Below are positions 49,379 through 57,030 of a stretch of 59,972 nt of DNA, in pieces. The stretch is from an uncultured Lachnospiraceae bacterium (GTDB taxonomy: Bacteria; Bacillota; Clostridia; Lachnospirales; Lachnospiraceae): the NCBI GenBank assembly GCA_949738465.1, contig CATJBQ010000134.1, forward strand, positions 1-59,972, given 5' to 3'. The notes beneath the pieces were generated by a model. The model saw only the letters and a program-made list of their open reading frames with translations. It did not search any database and was not told the origin of the DNA. Made by a program: the position numbers and the translations under genes. The stretch's first letter is position 1, and each line of letters starts with the position of its first letter.

Positions 49379-50373
49379 AAAAAAGACCTTTTGATACTTT
49401 TCGGACCGTTCTTTCCGGCGTAAAAATTCCATGGCTCCTTATGCTGATCAGTATCGTCTGTTCCTTTGTGATGGCCCATGCTATGATCGGCAGCGCCGTG
49501 ATTACGGCGAAGGTTGTGGATTCCAACGGCAATCTGGATACGGCGGATCTTTTTCAATACGTGGGGCTGCTTCTGGGCAGCGGTATTCTGGCAGCGGTGA
49601 GTACATACTGTAACAGTCTGCTGACAGAAAAAATAAATATCGGCGTGCGGTCGAAAGTGTGGAAAAAGCTGCTGCGGCTTCCCATGCGGTACTACGATGA
49701 GGAGAGCGGAGAGAATCTTGTCAGCCGGATCACCATAGACTGTAACAGGGCCAGCGCTTTTCTGGGTGTGATTATCATGACGGTGGTATCTGTCTACGGG
49801 TTTTATCTGGCGATCAGAAGTATGCTGTCCTTCAGCGTGACCCTTTCTCTGTGGAGCTTATGTATCGTCCCTGTGGTGGCCCTGGGTGTGGCGCTTTCGG
49901 GCAAACTGGTGTTCCGTTCCCAGAACCGCATGTACCAGGCAAAATCGGACGCTACGGCTTACCTTCTGGAGCGCGTAAAGAATTTCCGCCTGATCCGCTC
50001 TGCAAACATGGTGGAAGCGGAGACGACTCTCGGCAAAGGGAAGTTCGCCAGGATGTTTCAGACAACCATTGCGGCCATGCTCAGCGATAACCTGATGGCT
50101 TCCTTTGTGGCAATTACGCCCATTGCCCTGATTATCATTACCTTTGTGGCAGGAAGCATTCTGGTGGCGAAGGATCAGATCTCCCTGGGAGAGGTTATCG
50201 GCTTTTATACCGTTTCCTCCATGGCGAGTATCCGGGTCAGCGCGCTGATCACCGTCTACGGGGATCTGACCGGGGCAAACGGTGTATTTGAAAAGATCAG
50301 CCATGTGCTGAAGGCCCAGGAGGAGGATTCCTCCGGCGTTCCGCTGGAAGTGCCGGATCTGCTTTGGGGATGA
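49375..50373 (+). CDS. ABC exporter membrane domain, ATPase part broken off
   Basis: A 332-residue protein with the six-helix exporter membrane domain (VKIPWLLMLISIVCSFVMAH through IGFYTVSSMASIRVSALIT) and the start of the linker to the ATPase (SSGVPLEVPDLLWG), where it stops. I chose ATG 49375, overlapping the upstream stop. The missing ATPase half continues in another frame at 50378. It could still pair with the free ATPase at 48518 to form a split half-transporter, but this is speculative. Confidence 0.8.
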   Translation: MKKRPFDTFRTVLSGVKIPWLLMLISIVCSFVMAHAMIGSAVITAKVVDSNGNLDTADLFQYVGLLLGSGILAAVSTYCNSLLTEKINIGVRSKVWKKLLRLPMRYYDEESGENLVSRITIDCNRASAFLGVIIMTVVSVYGFYLAIRSMLSFSVTLSLWSLCIVPVVALGVALSGKLVFRSQNRMYQAKSDATAYLLERVKNFRLIRSANMVEAETTLGKGKFARMFQTTIAAMLSDNLMASFVAITPIALIIITFVAGSILVAKDQISLGEVIGFYTVSSMASIRVSALITVYGDLTGANGVFEKISHVLKAQEEDSSGVPLEVPDLLWG

Positions 50374-50377
50374 GGAT

Positions 50378-50917
50378 GTGCTGAAATACGATACGGTATC
50401 CTGGAGGCGGGCTTTCGCACTGGTGTCCCAGGACCGTCCGCTTCTTTCCGGTACAATCCGTGAAAATATTACGTATGGCTGTGTCCGCCAGGTCAGTAAG
50501 GAAGAACTGGAAAAGGCAGCCCGCCAGGCCGGAATCTGGGATCTGATCAGCGCCCTTCCGGACGGTTTTGATACCCGGGTAGAAGCTAAGGGAGAGAATT
50601 TTTCCGGCGGACAGCGCCAGGGGATTGCCATTGCCAGAGCCATTATGCGCAATCCCGATTATCTTTTGCTGGATGAAGCCACCAGCAATCTTGACGCACA
50701 GAGCGAAAAGCAGGTGTCCGAGGCCCTTGCCAGCCTTATGAAGGGCAGGACAACCGTAATGATCGCTCATAGTTTCTCGGCGATTTTGTATGCGGATCAT
50801 ATTATCGTATTAAAGGACGGTTATGTGGAAGCCATGGGAACGCCGGATGAAGTGTCTGAAAAGAGCCAGGTTTTCAGAAGCTTCGTACAGTCCCAATGTC
50901 TGGGGCAGGAGGTGTAA
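50378..50917 (+). pseudogene. ABC exporter ATPase fragment lacking Walker A
   Basis: A 179-residue C-terminal part of an ATPase domain: Q-loop LVSQDRP, signature FSGGQRQG, Walker B LLLDEATSNLD and switch His IAHS. The first 70 or so residues, including Walker A, are gone. It follows the membrane-domain ORF by 4 bp in a different frame, so a deletion at the junction both removed Walker A and shifted the frame. It cannot hydrolyse ATP by itself. Confidence 0.85.
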
Positions 50918-50919
50918 GC

Positions 50920-51801
50920 TTGAAAACAAGATTATATGAGCTGCCGGACTGGCAGTGTGTATTGAATCAGATCGGATGGGCGGATGCCCCCACAACCCAA
51001 AGTATTGAGGAAGCGGTGAGGCGGGAGCTTACCCGGGGAAAGGTGACCTTTGAGGAGCAGGATCCAGGCTGTCCCATAGAAAAAGGCTGCCGTGTAACCT
51101 TAAAGACCGAAAGCCGGCTTCCCAAATTCAATAAGGCCAGGACCGTGATCCAGGTGGGAAGCAACCTGTATCATGCCCGGCTTGAGGAGCGGCTGTGCGG
51201 CATGAAAGCAGGCGGCTGCGGGCAGCTTACCGTGAATGGCGAAACAGTCACATTTACGGTACTTAAGGTGGAACAGAAAGCTTACCCTGCCCTTACGGAT
51301 GCTTTGGTACAGGAGCAGGGAATCGAGGGCGTCGCAACCCTGGAGGAATACCGGCTTTTTCTGCGCCGGAAGCTGCAAAAGGAATACGCGGCCACATTGT
51401 GCAAAAAGCTGCTGGCGGAGCTTGGCGGGAGAGCGAAGATGGATCCGCCTGCCGGTGAGGATATCATCCGGGTGATCGATCTGGAATACGAGCCGCTTCG
51501 TGTCCGGTTTTCCCTGGATACCCTGACGCCGGAAGAGTGGGAGGAAGGGTTTGGGAAAACAGAATTGAAGGAATTTTATGCCCAGATCTATCCGGACGTG
51601 GCAAATCTGTTTGGTACCACCGGCAAGGAATCTTACTATGAGGGAAGGAGAGAGGCGGCTTGTGAAAAGATTGTCAATTGCCTGATCCTTAAGACTATTT
51701 TAGAGGACGGGGAGACTGATCCGGTGGAAGATCTGCAGGCGGAAGAAAAACTGATGCAGGCAATGACACAGCGCCTGGTAAATTCTATTTATGGAGGATG
51801 A
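50920..51801 (+). CDS. Trigger-factor-like protein
   Basis: A 293-residue cytoplasmic protein. Residues about 40-118 resemble an FKBP-type barrel of trigger factor (TVIQVGSNLYHARLEERLCG, MKAGG, VTFTVLKVEQK) and 120-290 the helical chaperone C-domain (LEEYRLFLRRKLQKEYAATL). It lacks the ribosome-docking GFRxGKxP N-terminus of real trigger factor. I chose TTG 50920 because GGAGG is 7 bp upstream; ATG 50896 is in frame but inside the previous gene. It shares this architecture with 44905-46002 but has no TSCPD domain. A thioredoxin gene follows after 3 bp. A chaperone for a particular client is inferred. Confidence 0.6.
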   Translation: MKTRLYELPDWQCVLNQIGWADAPTTQSIEEAVRRELTRGKVTFEEQDPGCPIEKGCRVTLKTESRLPKFNKARTVIQVGSNLYHARLEERLCGMKAGGCGQLTVNGETVTFTVLKVEQKAYPALTDALVQEQGIEGVATLEEYRLFLRRKLQKEYAATLCKKLLAELGGRAKMDPPAGEDIIRVIDLEYEPLRVRFSLDTLTPEEWEEGFGKTELKEFYAQIYPDVANLFGTTGKESYYEGRREAACEKIVNCLILKTILEDGETDPVEDLQAEEKLMQAMTQRLVNSIYGG

Positions 51802-51804
51802 AAT

Positions 51805-52125
51805 ATGATAGCATATCCGACAACAAGTAATTATGATGAGATCGTGGCAGAAGGCTTCTGGATTGCCGATTTTTACACTTCTACCTGTGGCCCCTGCAAG
51901 CTGATCGATAAGATCGTTGGAGAATTGGTAACGGAGAATCCGGATATCAACTGGGCCAAATGCAATCTGGAGAATGATTGGAGTATGAAGGACCGTTACG
52001 ATGTTCTGGGGACGCCTACCCTGATTTTTTACCTGGATGGGGAGGAAAAGGAGCGTTTGATCGGAGGGTTCCATACAAGGGAAGATATTGAGGAAGCGAT
52101 TTCGACAGTACTGTATGGAGAATGA
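51805..52125 (+). CDS. Thioredoxin family protein
   Basis: A 106-residue thioredoxin with active site CGPC (Cys28 and Cys31, TSTCGPCKLID) and the cis-proline loop GTPTLIF. It has no signal peptide and so is cytoplasmic. It begins 3 bp after the trigger-factor-like gene. The pairing suggests reduction or folding of a cysteine-containing client. A strong terminator follows. Confidence 0.93.
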   Translation: MIAYPTTSNYDEIVAEGFWIADFYTSTCGPCKLIDKIVGELVTENPDINWAKCNLENDWSMKDRYDVLGTPTLIFYLDGEEKERLIGGFHTREDIEEAISTVLYGE

Positions 52126-52166
52126 GTAGGGATGTCCGTTGGAAGCTTTATAATCTCATCAAAAGC

Positions 52167-52215
52167 AAATTGGCAGGGTATTGCTTGAACCAATACCCTG
52201 CCAATTTTGTATTTC
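52167..52215 (+). terminator. Terminator after the thioredoxin gene
   Basis: A perfect 17-bp stem (52167-52183 / 52191-52207, core TTGGCAGGGTATTG, loop CTTGAAC) is followed by TGTATTTC. It may also serve the convergent minus-strand gene. Confidence 0.85.
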
Positions 52216-52230
52216 AAGATTTTCATCATC

Positions 52231-53118
52231 TCATGTTGGTTCATTAGTTAATATTTTTTGTGGGCAGTCAAATCTATCATTCCGGTTTTCAACAAAACCA
52301 TAATTCCATGCAATAATCGTCAACGCTAACAATACGACAAAAATAACATTAGAAATGATGAGCGGAAGAATATCTTTCTTATCTTTGCTGACCAGAGAGC
52401 TAATATAGTAAAATAACCCAAACAAAACATTTATAAGCACAAGTCCTATAATTAATGAAATTCCGACTGTTCTATATATACTGGCTTGAGCTATATTGTT
52501 TAGCACGGAAGTGGAAAAGGCAATTCCACCAGAGAATGCCAATACAACAGCAGCAAATATTCCAAGAATGGAAATATATTCTTTTTGTGAATTTCCTAAT
52601 TTGTTTTCAACATCAGATAATTTCTTTTCAGTAGCTTCAAAATCTTTATTTATAGCTTGAACCTCAGTGTGGAATGTATTGATTTGTGTCTGTAAAGTCT
52701 CCAATGATGATTCGCCAGAGATTCGTCTATCTGCAGCATCAGAATAAGCAATCCTGGCAATATCCAGATTAACATGGTCATATAACTTATTGATGGCATC
52801 ACTAACATCGATGGTACGTTGTCCATCCGCAGATTTATTTTGAGGATTGTACCCATTTCTGATAATATCCAGGTTCTGGCCAAGAATATTTATATCTCCC
52901 AGGTCGGGATTTTGCTGAACTTGGGTCAAAACAGAGAATATATCTGTATAGAAATGTCTAAATCGTTTCGCATTTGGTTCTGCATCATATAATGATTCAA
53001 GGCGCTTATACATATTGAAACGATATGTTGCATCTTGAAGCAACTCTTGCGATTTTGATAGCTCAAAAAGAATATCGCAAAATTCTTCCCTCTGTTGGCG
53101 TTCCTTGATTAAATTCAT
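52231..53118 (-). CDS. Coiled-coil membrane protein, candidate toxin of a Panacea pair
   Basis: A 295-residue protein. A soluble helical N-terminus is followed by a predicted coiled coil (about 135-182, LETLQTQINTFHTEVQAINK) and three C-terminal membrane helices (about 183-206, 214-242 and 249-275). No enzymatic motif is visible. The gene starts 3 bp after the Panacea gene, so the two are cotranslated. Panacea domains neutralise diverse toxins, including membrane-active ones, hence the candidate role. I infer function only from context and topology. Confidence 0.7.
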   Translation of the reverse strand: MNLIKERQQREEFCDILFELSKSQELLQDATYRFNMYKRLESLYDAEPNAKRFRHFYTDIFSVLTQVQQNPDLGDINILGQNLDIIRNGYNPQNKSADGQRTIDVSDAINKLYDHVNLDIARIAYSDAADRRISGESSLETLQTQINTFHTEVQAINKDFEATEKKLSDVENKLGNSQKEYISILGIFAAVVLAFSGGIAFSTSVLNNIAQASIYRTVGISLIIGLVLINVLFGLFYYISSLVSKDKKDILPLIISNVIFVVLLALTIIAWNYGFVENRNDRFDCPQKILTNEPT

Positions 53119-53121
53119 TTA

Positions 53122-53544
53122 TTATCCCACCGCCTTTATTAATTCGGGAGGAATAATATTCCGATTCCCAGCCCCATTTTTATAGATCTGATCCCAAGCC
53201 CCGTTTTTCCTGTGGGTTTCTTCCACCAGTTTCCAGGGATCCAGGACTCTTTTGTTTTCAATAATCTCATCAACAATATTTTTGTCCTGGGCTTCAATCG
53301 TAATTCTTTCATGTATAGAAGTAATAGGCATTGCCCCATACCCGCAATAATAATAGTAGACATTGGGAACCACAGGTCCAAATTGCCAGGCTTCAATAGC
53401 GTCGGGAAAGGCAATGCTATTGTGTGTTAAAAAATGCACCTGTATATAGTAAAGAATCTTTTGAAGCTGCAAATTGCTGATAGGATGAACATCCTCAACA
53501 CATTTCGATATAATGTATTTCGATAAGTCTAAAGCAGCATACAT
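53122..53544 (-). CDS. Panacea (SocA/DUF4065) domain protein, candidate antitoxin
   Basis: A 140-residue protein matching the Panacea domain (PF13274): LQLQKILYYIQVHFLTH, then AIEAWQFGPVVPNVYYYYCGYG. The domain is found in SocA and in the PanA antitoxins. I chose ATG 53544 because AGGAGG lies about 9 bp upstream; a longer in-frame start lacks this. TATAAT is at 53582-53577 on the minus strand. It is the first gene of a two-gene operon with the membrane protein 3 bp downstream, in the usual antitoxin-first order. Confidence 0.85.
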   Translation of the reverse strand: MYAALDLSKYIISKCVEDVHPISNLQLQKILYYIQVHFLTHNSIAFPDAIEAWQFGPVVPNVYYYYCGYGAMPITSIHERITIEAQDKNIVDEIIENKRVLDPWKLVEETHRKNGAWDQIYKNGAGNRNIIPPELIKAVG

Positions 53545-53685
53545 ATTCGATATCCTCCTTTTTTTCATATATAGGTATTATATCATGTATAAACTTAGAA
53601 TACTACAGATAAATCTAAATTTTATAGAAATAAAAATTGGGGAAAATTTGGGGGGAAATAAAATGAAAAGAAAACAGAGCGCGAA

Positions 53686-53715
53686 GCAGGGCCACTCGAT
53701 TATGAGTGGCCTTGC
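53686..53715 (-). terminator. Hairpin at the AraC stop codon
   Basis: GCAGGGCCACTC (53686-53697) and GAGTGGCCTTGC (53704-53715) pair over 12 positions (one G-T). The stem contains the stop of the minus-strand AraC gene, with T-rich sequence further on. Confidence 0.55.
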
Positions 53716-54548
53716 GTGCGGTACTGGCTGGGCGTAACATAACAAAACCTTTTAAACACCGTAGAAAAATACTGGCTGGAGGAAAAACCGTACTGGTGTG
53801 CGATCTCCGTAATAGATAAATCCGTGCCCGTTAAGAGCTCCTTCGTTTTTTCAATCTTCTGCTTCTGGATATATTCTCCCGGTGGAAGTCCCATGGCCTG
53901 GACAAAAAGCTTGTTGTAGACAGGCAGGGATAAATGATCGAGAGGCGGAAGGTCGGAAACCCGGATCACCTCCGTCAGATGCTCCTGGATGTAGCTTAAG
54001 CTGTGGCCAATGGCTTCGGCAGGTGGGGAAGCACATTTTGTAAAAGGGATTGACAAATCGAGCAGCACCTGGGAAAGAGCATTGCGGATCCGTGTGTCAA
54101 AATGGTTGTCAGCAGTGTCGAAGCATTTTACTAACTGCCTTAAGGACAGAGGAAGATCCGCAGAAGCTTTGAAAATGCGGCTGTTGATCCGGGAAAAATA
54201 ATCCTGAATCTGCACATACTCCTCCGGATCCGTAAACAGGTTCAGCTTCGACAGCAGGGACAGGTCAATAATCAGATAATAGAGGGAGGATACCTCCTCC
54301 GGAAAGGCTCCCGTACCGTGCGGCTCTCCCGGATGGGTAAAAAAGACTTCCCCCTGTTTTACCAGATAATCCTTCGTATCTGTCCGGTATGTCTGGGAAC
54401 CCCGTTCCATGTAGACAAATTCTGTCATTTGCTTATGGTCATGGACTGCCAGCGGCCGGAAGGCCGCCAGATACTGCACATACCCGATGGAGAAAAAGAG
54501 CTGCTGTTTATAATAGTATTTGTGGACAATGCGCCGTTCCTTTTCCAT
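53700..54548 (-). CDS. AraC family transcriptional regulator
   Basis: A 282-residue regulator with an N-terminal cupin (about 25-115, HDHKQMTEFVYMERGSQTY, then VFFTHPGEPHGTG) and a C-terminal double helix-turn-helix (about 180-278, including IAHQYGFSSSQYFSTVFKRF). It is divergent from the URO-D gene at 54674. This is the second divergent AraC/URO-D pair in the window, so it probably controls that gene. Confidence 0.93.
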   Translation of the reverse strand: MEKERRIVHKYYYKQQLFFSIGYVQYLAAFRPLAVHDHKQMTEFVYMERGSQTYRTDTKDYLVKQGEVFFTHPGEPHGTGAFPEEVSSLYYLIIDLSLLSKLNLFTDPEEYVQIQDYFSRINSRIFKASADLPLSLRQLVKCFDTADNHFDTRIRNALSQVLLDLSIPFTKCASPPAEAIGHSLSYIQEHLTEVIRVSDLPPLDHLSLPVYNKLFVQAMGLPPGEYIQKQKIEKTKELLTGTDLSITEIAHQYGFSSSQYFSTVFKRFCYVTPSQYRTQGHS

Positions 54549-54673
54549 GAAGACGCCCCCTTCTTGCGGATGTATATAATTGTATATTTATAAAAACGAA
54601 AGCATTTTACAGGGAAAAATGCTAGGATGATTGTAACATGGAATCAGCAAAAAAGCAAAAGGAGAAAATGGAC

Positions 54674-55741
54674 ATGAAAAGAGATTGCAAAAAAGAGCGG
54701 GAGACAGTGTTAAAGGCGATCCGGCGGGAAGGGCCGGACTACATACCGATGGCCTTTCACATTAACGCCTCCTGTTATGAGACGTATCCCCAGGAGAAGC
54801 TGTTTGACCTGATGGAAAGCCATCCGTTCCTGTTTCCGGATTTTGTCCGTCCAGAAGGAGATTATAAACCGATACTTTATAATAATGAGCGGGCGGATCA
54901 GCCCTATGTGGATGACTGGGGCTGTCTGTGGGAGACCACCATGGACGGAATTACCGGGACGGTGACAAAGCATCCGCTGGAAAGCTGGGAGCAGTTTGAC
55001 ACCTATCCAGTTCCGGATCCGAAGGTCTGTATGGGAATCGGGCGTGTGGACTGGGAGCAGGAGCGCCAGAAAATTGCAGCCCAAAAGGAAAAGGGAGCCC
55101 TTACGAGAAACGGGCTGCGTCACGGGCATACCTTTCTGCAACTCTGCGATATCCGGGGATATGAGAACGCAATTTTTGACATGGAGGACGAGGAGCCGAA
55201 GCTTCTGGAGCTTCTGGACCGGATTTGCGAATTTAATTCCTTTATTATCCGGCAGTACCTGGATATGGATGTGGACATCCTCACTTATGCGGAGGACCTG
55301 GGAATGCAGGCAGGGCCAATGCTGTCGCCGGAGAATTTTAAGAAATACATTCTGCCCTGCTATGAAAAATCGGTGACTCCTGTAAAGGAAAAAGGTACCA
55401 TCCTCCATATGCATTCCGACGGGGATATTCGTACGCTGACGGACTATTTGCTGGACTGTGGCATGGATGTGCTGAACCTGCAGGATCTGGTCAACGGTCT
55501 TGCGTGGATTGAGGAGCGGCTCAAGGGCCGGGTCTGCATCGAGCTTGATATCGACCGCCAGAAGATCACGCCCTTTGGGACGCCGGAGGAAATCGACGGG
55601 CTCATCAGAGAAGAGGTGCGCAGGCTGGGAAGCCCTGCAGGGGGCCTTATGATGATCTATGGGCTGTATCCCGGGGTGCCTCTGGAAAATGTGAAGGCGT
55701 TGATGGACGCTATGGAGAAGTATGCGTTTTATTACAGGTAA
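54674..55741 (+). CDS. Uroporphyrinogen decarboxylase (URO-D) family protein
   Basis: A 355-residue URO-D-fold protein (N-terminus KKERETVLKAIRREGPDYIP). The metal-site position reads HMHSDGD rather than HxCG. It has family-typical acidic and aromatic segments (VDILTYAEDLGMQAGPMLSP). I chose ATG 54674 because GGAG lies 9 bp before it; ATG 54638 and 54668 are in frame but less well placed. It appears to stand alone, without methyltransferase partners. The function is unknown, and a catabolic role under the AraC neighbour is inferred. Confidence 0.83.
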   Translation: MKRDCKKERETVLKAIRREGPDYIPMAFHINASCYETYPQEKLFDLMESHPFLFPDFVRPEGDYKPILYNNERADQPYVDDWGCLWETTMDGITGTVTKHPLESWEQFDTYPVPDPKVCMGIGRVDWEQERQKIAAQKEKGALTRNGLRHGHTFLQLCDIRGYENAIFDMEDEEPKLLELLDRICEFNSFIIRQYLDMDVDILTYAEDLGMQAGPMLSPENFKKYILPCYEKSVTPVKEKGTILHMHSDGDIRTLTDYLLDCGMDVLNLQDLVNGLAWIEERLKGRVCIELDIDRQKITPFGTPEEIDGLIREEVRRLGSPAGGLMMIYGLYPGVPLENVKALMDAMEKYAFYYR

Positions 55742-55778
55742 TATTTTTGTGAAATCATCTTAAATGTAATACATATTG

Positions 55779-55807
55779 TTGCTTTCAGCATACAATAGTG
55801 CTATAAT
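55779..55807 (+). promoter_or_regulatory. Promoter of the RelB/YoeB operon
   Basis: TTGCTT (55779-55784), 17 bp and a perfect TATAAT (55802-55807), followed by the direct repeat AAATACA..AAATACA just before the ribosome binding site. The repeat is a candidate site for autoregulation by the antitoxin. Confidence 0.75.
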
Positions 55808-55840
55808 AAATACAATTTAAATACAAAAGGAGAGATTTAT

Positions 55841-56110
55841 ATGGCATTGGCAACTTTAACCGCAAGAGTTGATGAAAAAGACAAGGCCAGCTTTGACACT
55901 TTCTGCTCGAATGTTGGCTTGAACACTTCCACCGCGATCAATCTTTTTGTGAAAGCAGTTTTACGTGAAAACCGCATTCCCTTTGAGATTGCCCAGGCTA
56001 CCGACCCATTCTTCTCCAAAGCAAATATAGCCTATGTGAAGAAATCTGTCCAGGAGCTGAAAGCCGGGAAAGGCGCCCCCCATGAACTGATCGAGGCGGA
56101 CGATGAGTGA
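55841..56110 (+). CDS. RelB/DinJ family antitoxin
   Basis: An 89-residue protein with the ribbon-helix-helix N-terminus of RelB/DinJ (LATLTARVDEKDKASFDTFC, then STAINLFVKAVLRENRIPFE) and an acidic toxin-binding C-terminus. AAGGAGAG precedes the ATG. It overlaps the toxin gene by 8 bp, the usual antitoxin-first order, and would repress its own promoter in complex with the toxin. Confidence 0.93.
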   Translation: MALATLTARVDEKDKASFDTFCSNVGLNTSTAINLFVKAVLRENRIPFEIAQATDPFFSKANIAYVKKSVQELKAGKGAPHELIEADDE

Positions 56111-56372
56111 AAAAATATGGTCGGACGATGCCTGGGAGGATTATCTTTACTGGCAGATGCAGGATAAGAAAACACTGAAACGAATTAACCAGCTTATCCA
56201 GGATATTGAACGGAACGGCTGTATGAAAGGAATCGGGAAACCGGAACCCCTCTCCGGTGACCTACAGGGTGAATACAGCCTCCGCATCAACGAAAAGGAA
56301 CGCCTTGTTTACCACATAGAAAACGGCCGGCTTTACATTGCCCACTGCAGAGGGCATTATGGAGATAGATAA
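56103..56372 (+). CDS. yoeB: YoeB/Txe family mRNA interferase toxin
   Basis: An 89-residue RelE-superfamily endoribonuclease. The YoeB-type pattern is intact: KRINQLIQDI, then KPEPLSGDLQGEYSLRI, RLVY (Arg61, Arg67) and the C-terminal HCRGHYGD (His85, Tyr86). It cleaves mRNA at the ribosome and is neutralised by the preceding RelB-like protein. Length is normal. Confidence 0.93.
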   Translation: MSEKIWSDDAWEDYLYWQMQDKKTLKRINQLIQDIERNGCMKGIGKPEPLSGDLQGEYSLRINEKERLVYHIENGRLYIAHCRGHYGDR

Positions 56373-56391
56373 TTCATCTTTCAAACACGTT

Positions 56392-56757
56392 CTAGCGCAG
56401 GCAAATTGTCATATAAGGCGGAATACAGAGGATCTCGTCCTTCACCATAAAATTCCTGGGATGTATGATATAGCATTCGCCGATCCGCTCCCGGTATTTT
56501 TCCCGGAACCGCAACAGGGAATTGGTGGTATATTTTTTCCCGGATTTTACCTCAATGGGGTGCATCTTGTATTTGAGCTTGCTGTTGTTGGAGATGATAA
56601 AATCGATCTCAATATCGTTGCGGTGTTTTTCTTCGCTGTAATGGGTGTAAAAATAAAGCTTATGTCCGTTGGATGTCAGCATCTGCGCAATTGCATTTTC
56701 GTAGAGCATACCGTGATTTAGGGACAGCTTCCCCTCCAGAATCTGCCGGTCATCGCG
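56392..56757 (-). pseudogene. DUF4143-type AAA ATPase, C-terminal remnant
   Basis: The frame begins at a stop codon (about 56757) and encodes RDDRQILEGKLSLNHGMLYE, then the conserved nuclease-like end (NDIEIDFIISNNSKLKYKMH, EVKSGKKYTT and a final PPYMTICLR). Complete proteins of this type (AAA domain plus DUF4143) are about 400-450 residues, so some 300 N-terminal residues including the P-loop are lost. The remnant ends directly at the 34-bp repeat array that lies where its promoter would be. Confidence 0.8.
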
Positions 56758-56803
56758 TTAAAAAAGCCTTTGATATGCAATATCTTCTATTATCATATCA
56801 AAT

Positions 56804-56973
56804 AATATTATTATGCGCAATATATGATTTTATATAAATTTTGATAATACGCAGGATTGTAATCACAACATTATTTGATAATGCGCGTTATTATGAAATA
56901 AATAATTTTTGATTATGCGCAAGATTATAAAAAGCGCAATTCATGACAATACGCATTATAAAAGAAAAATGGA
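56804..56973. repeat. Five-unit array with exact 34-bp period
   Basis: A partly palindromic core (consensus TTGATAATGCGCA) occurs five times, with CGC at 56816, 56850, 56884, 56918 and 56952, exactly 34 bp apart each time. The rest of each unit is AT-rich and poorly conserved. A degenerate sixth copy (TTTGATATGCAA) starts near 56769. The fullest dyad is in copy 3 (TGATAATGCGCGTTATTA). The array separates the ATPase remnant from the sugar kinase and looks like a multi-site protein-binding region. Confidence 0.85.
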
Positions 56974-57030
56974 TGCCGAACCGATAAAAAATAACCGGCA
57001 TGACATCCACAAATTAAACTGCCTTATCCC

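Noticed and set aside
56769-56973. CRISPR array
   Set aside because: Only a core of about 13 bp is conserved in each 34-bp unit, the units are AT-rich with imperfect copies, and no cas gene is nearby. Spacer-repeat geometry does not fit.
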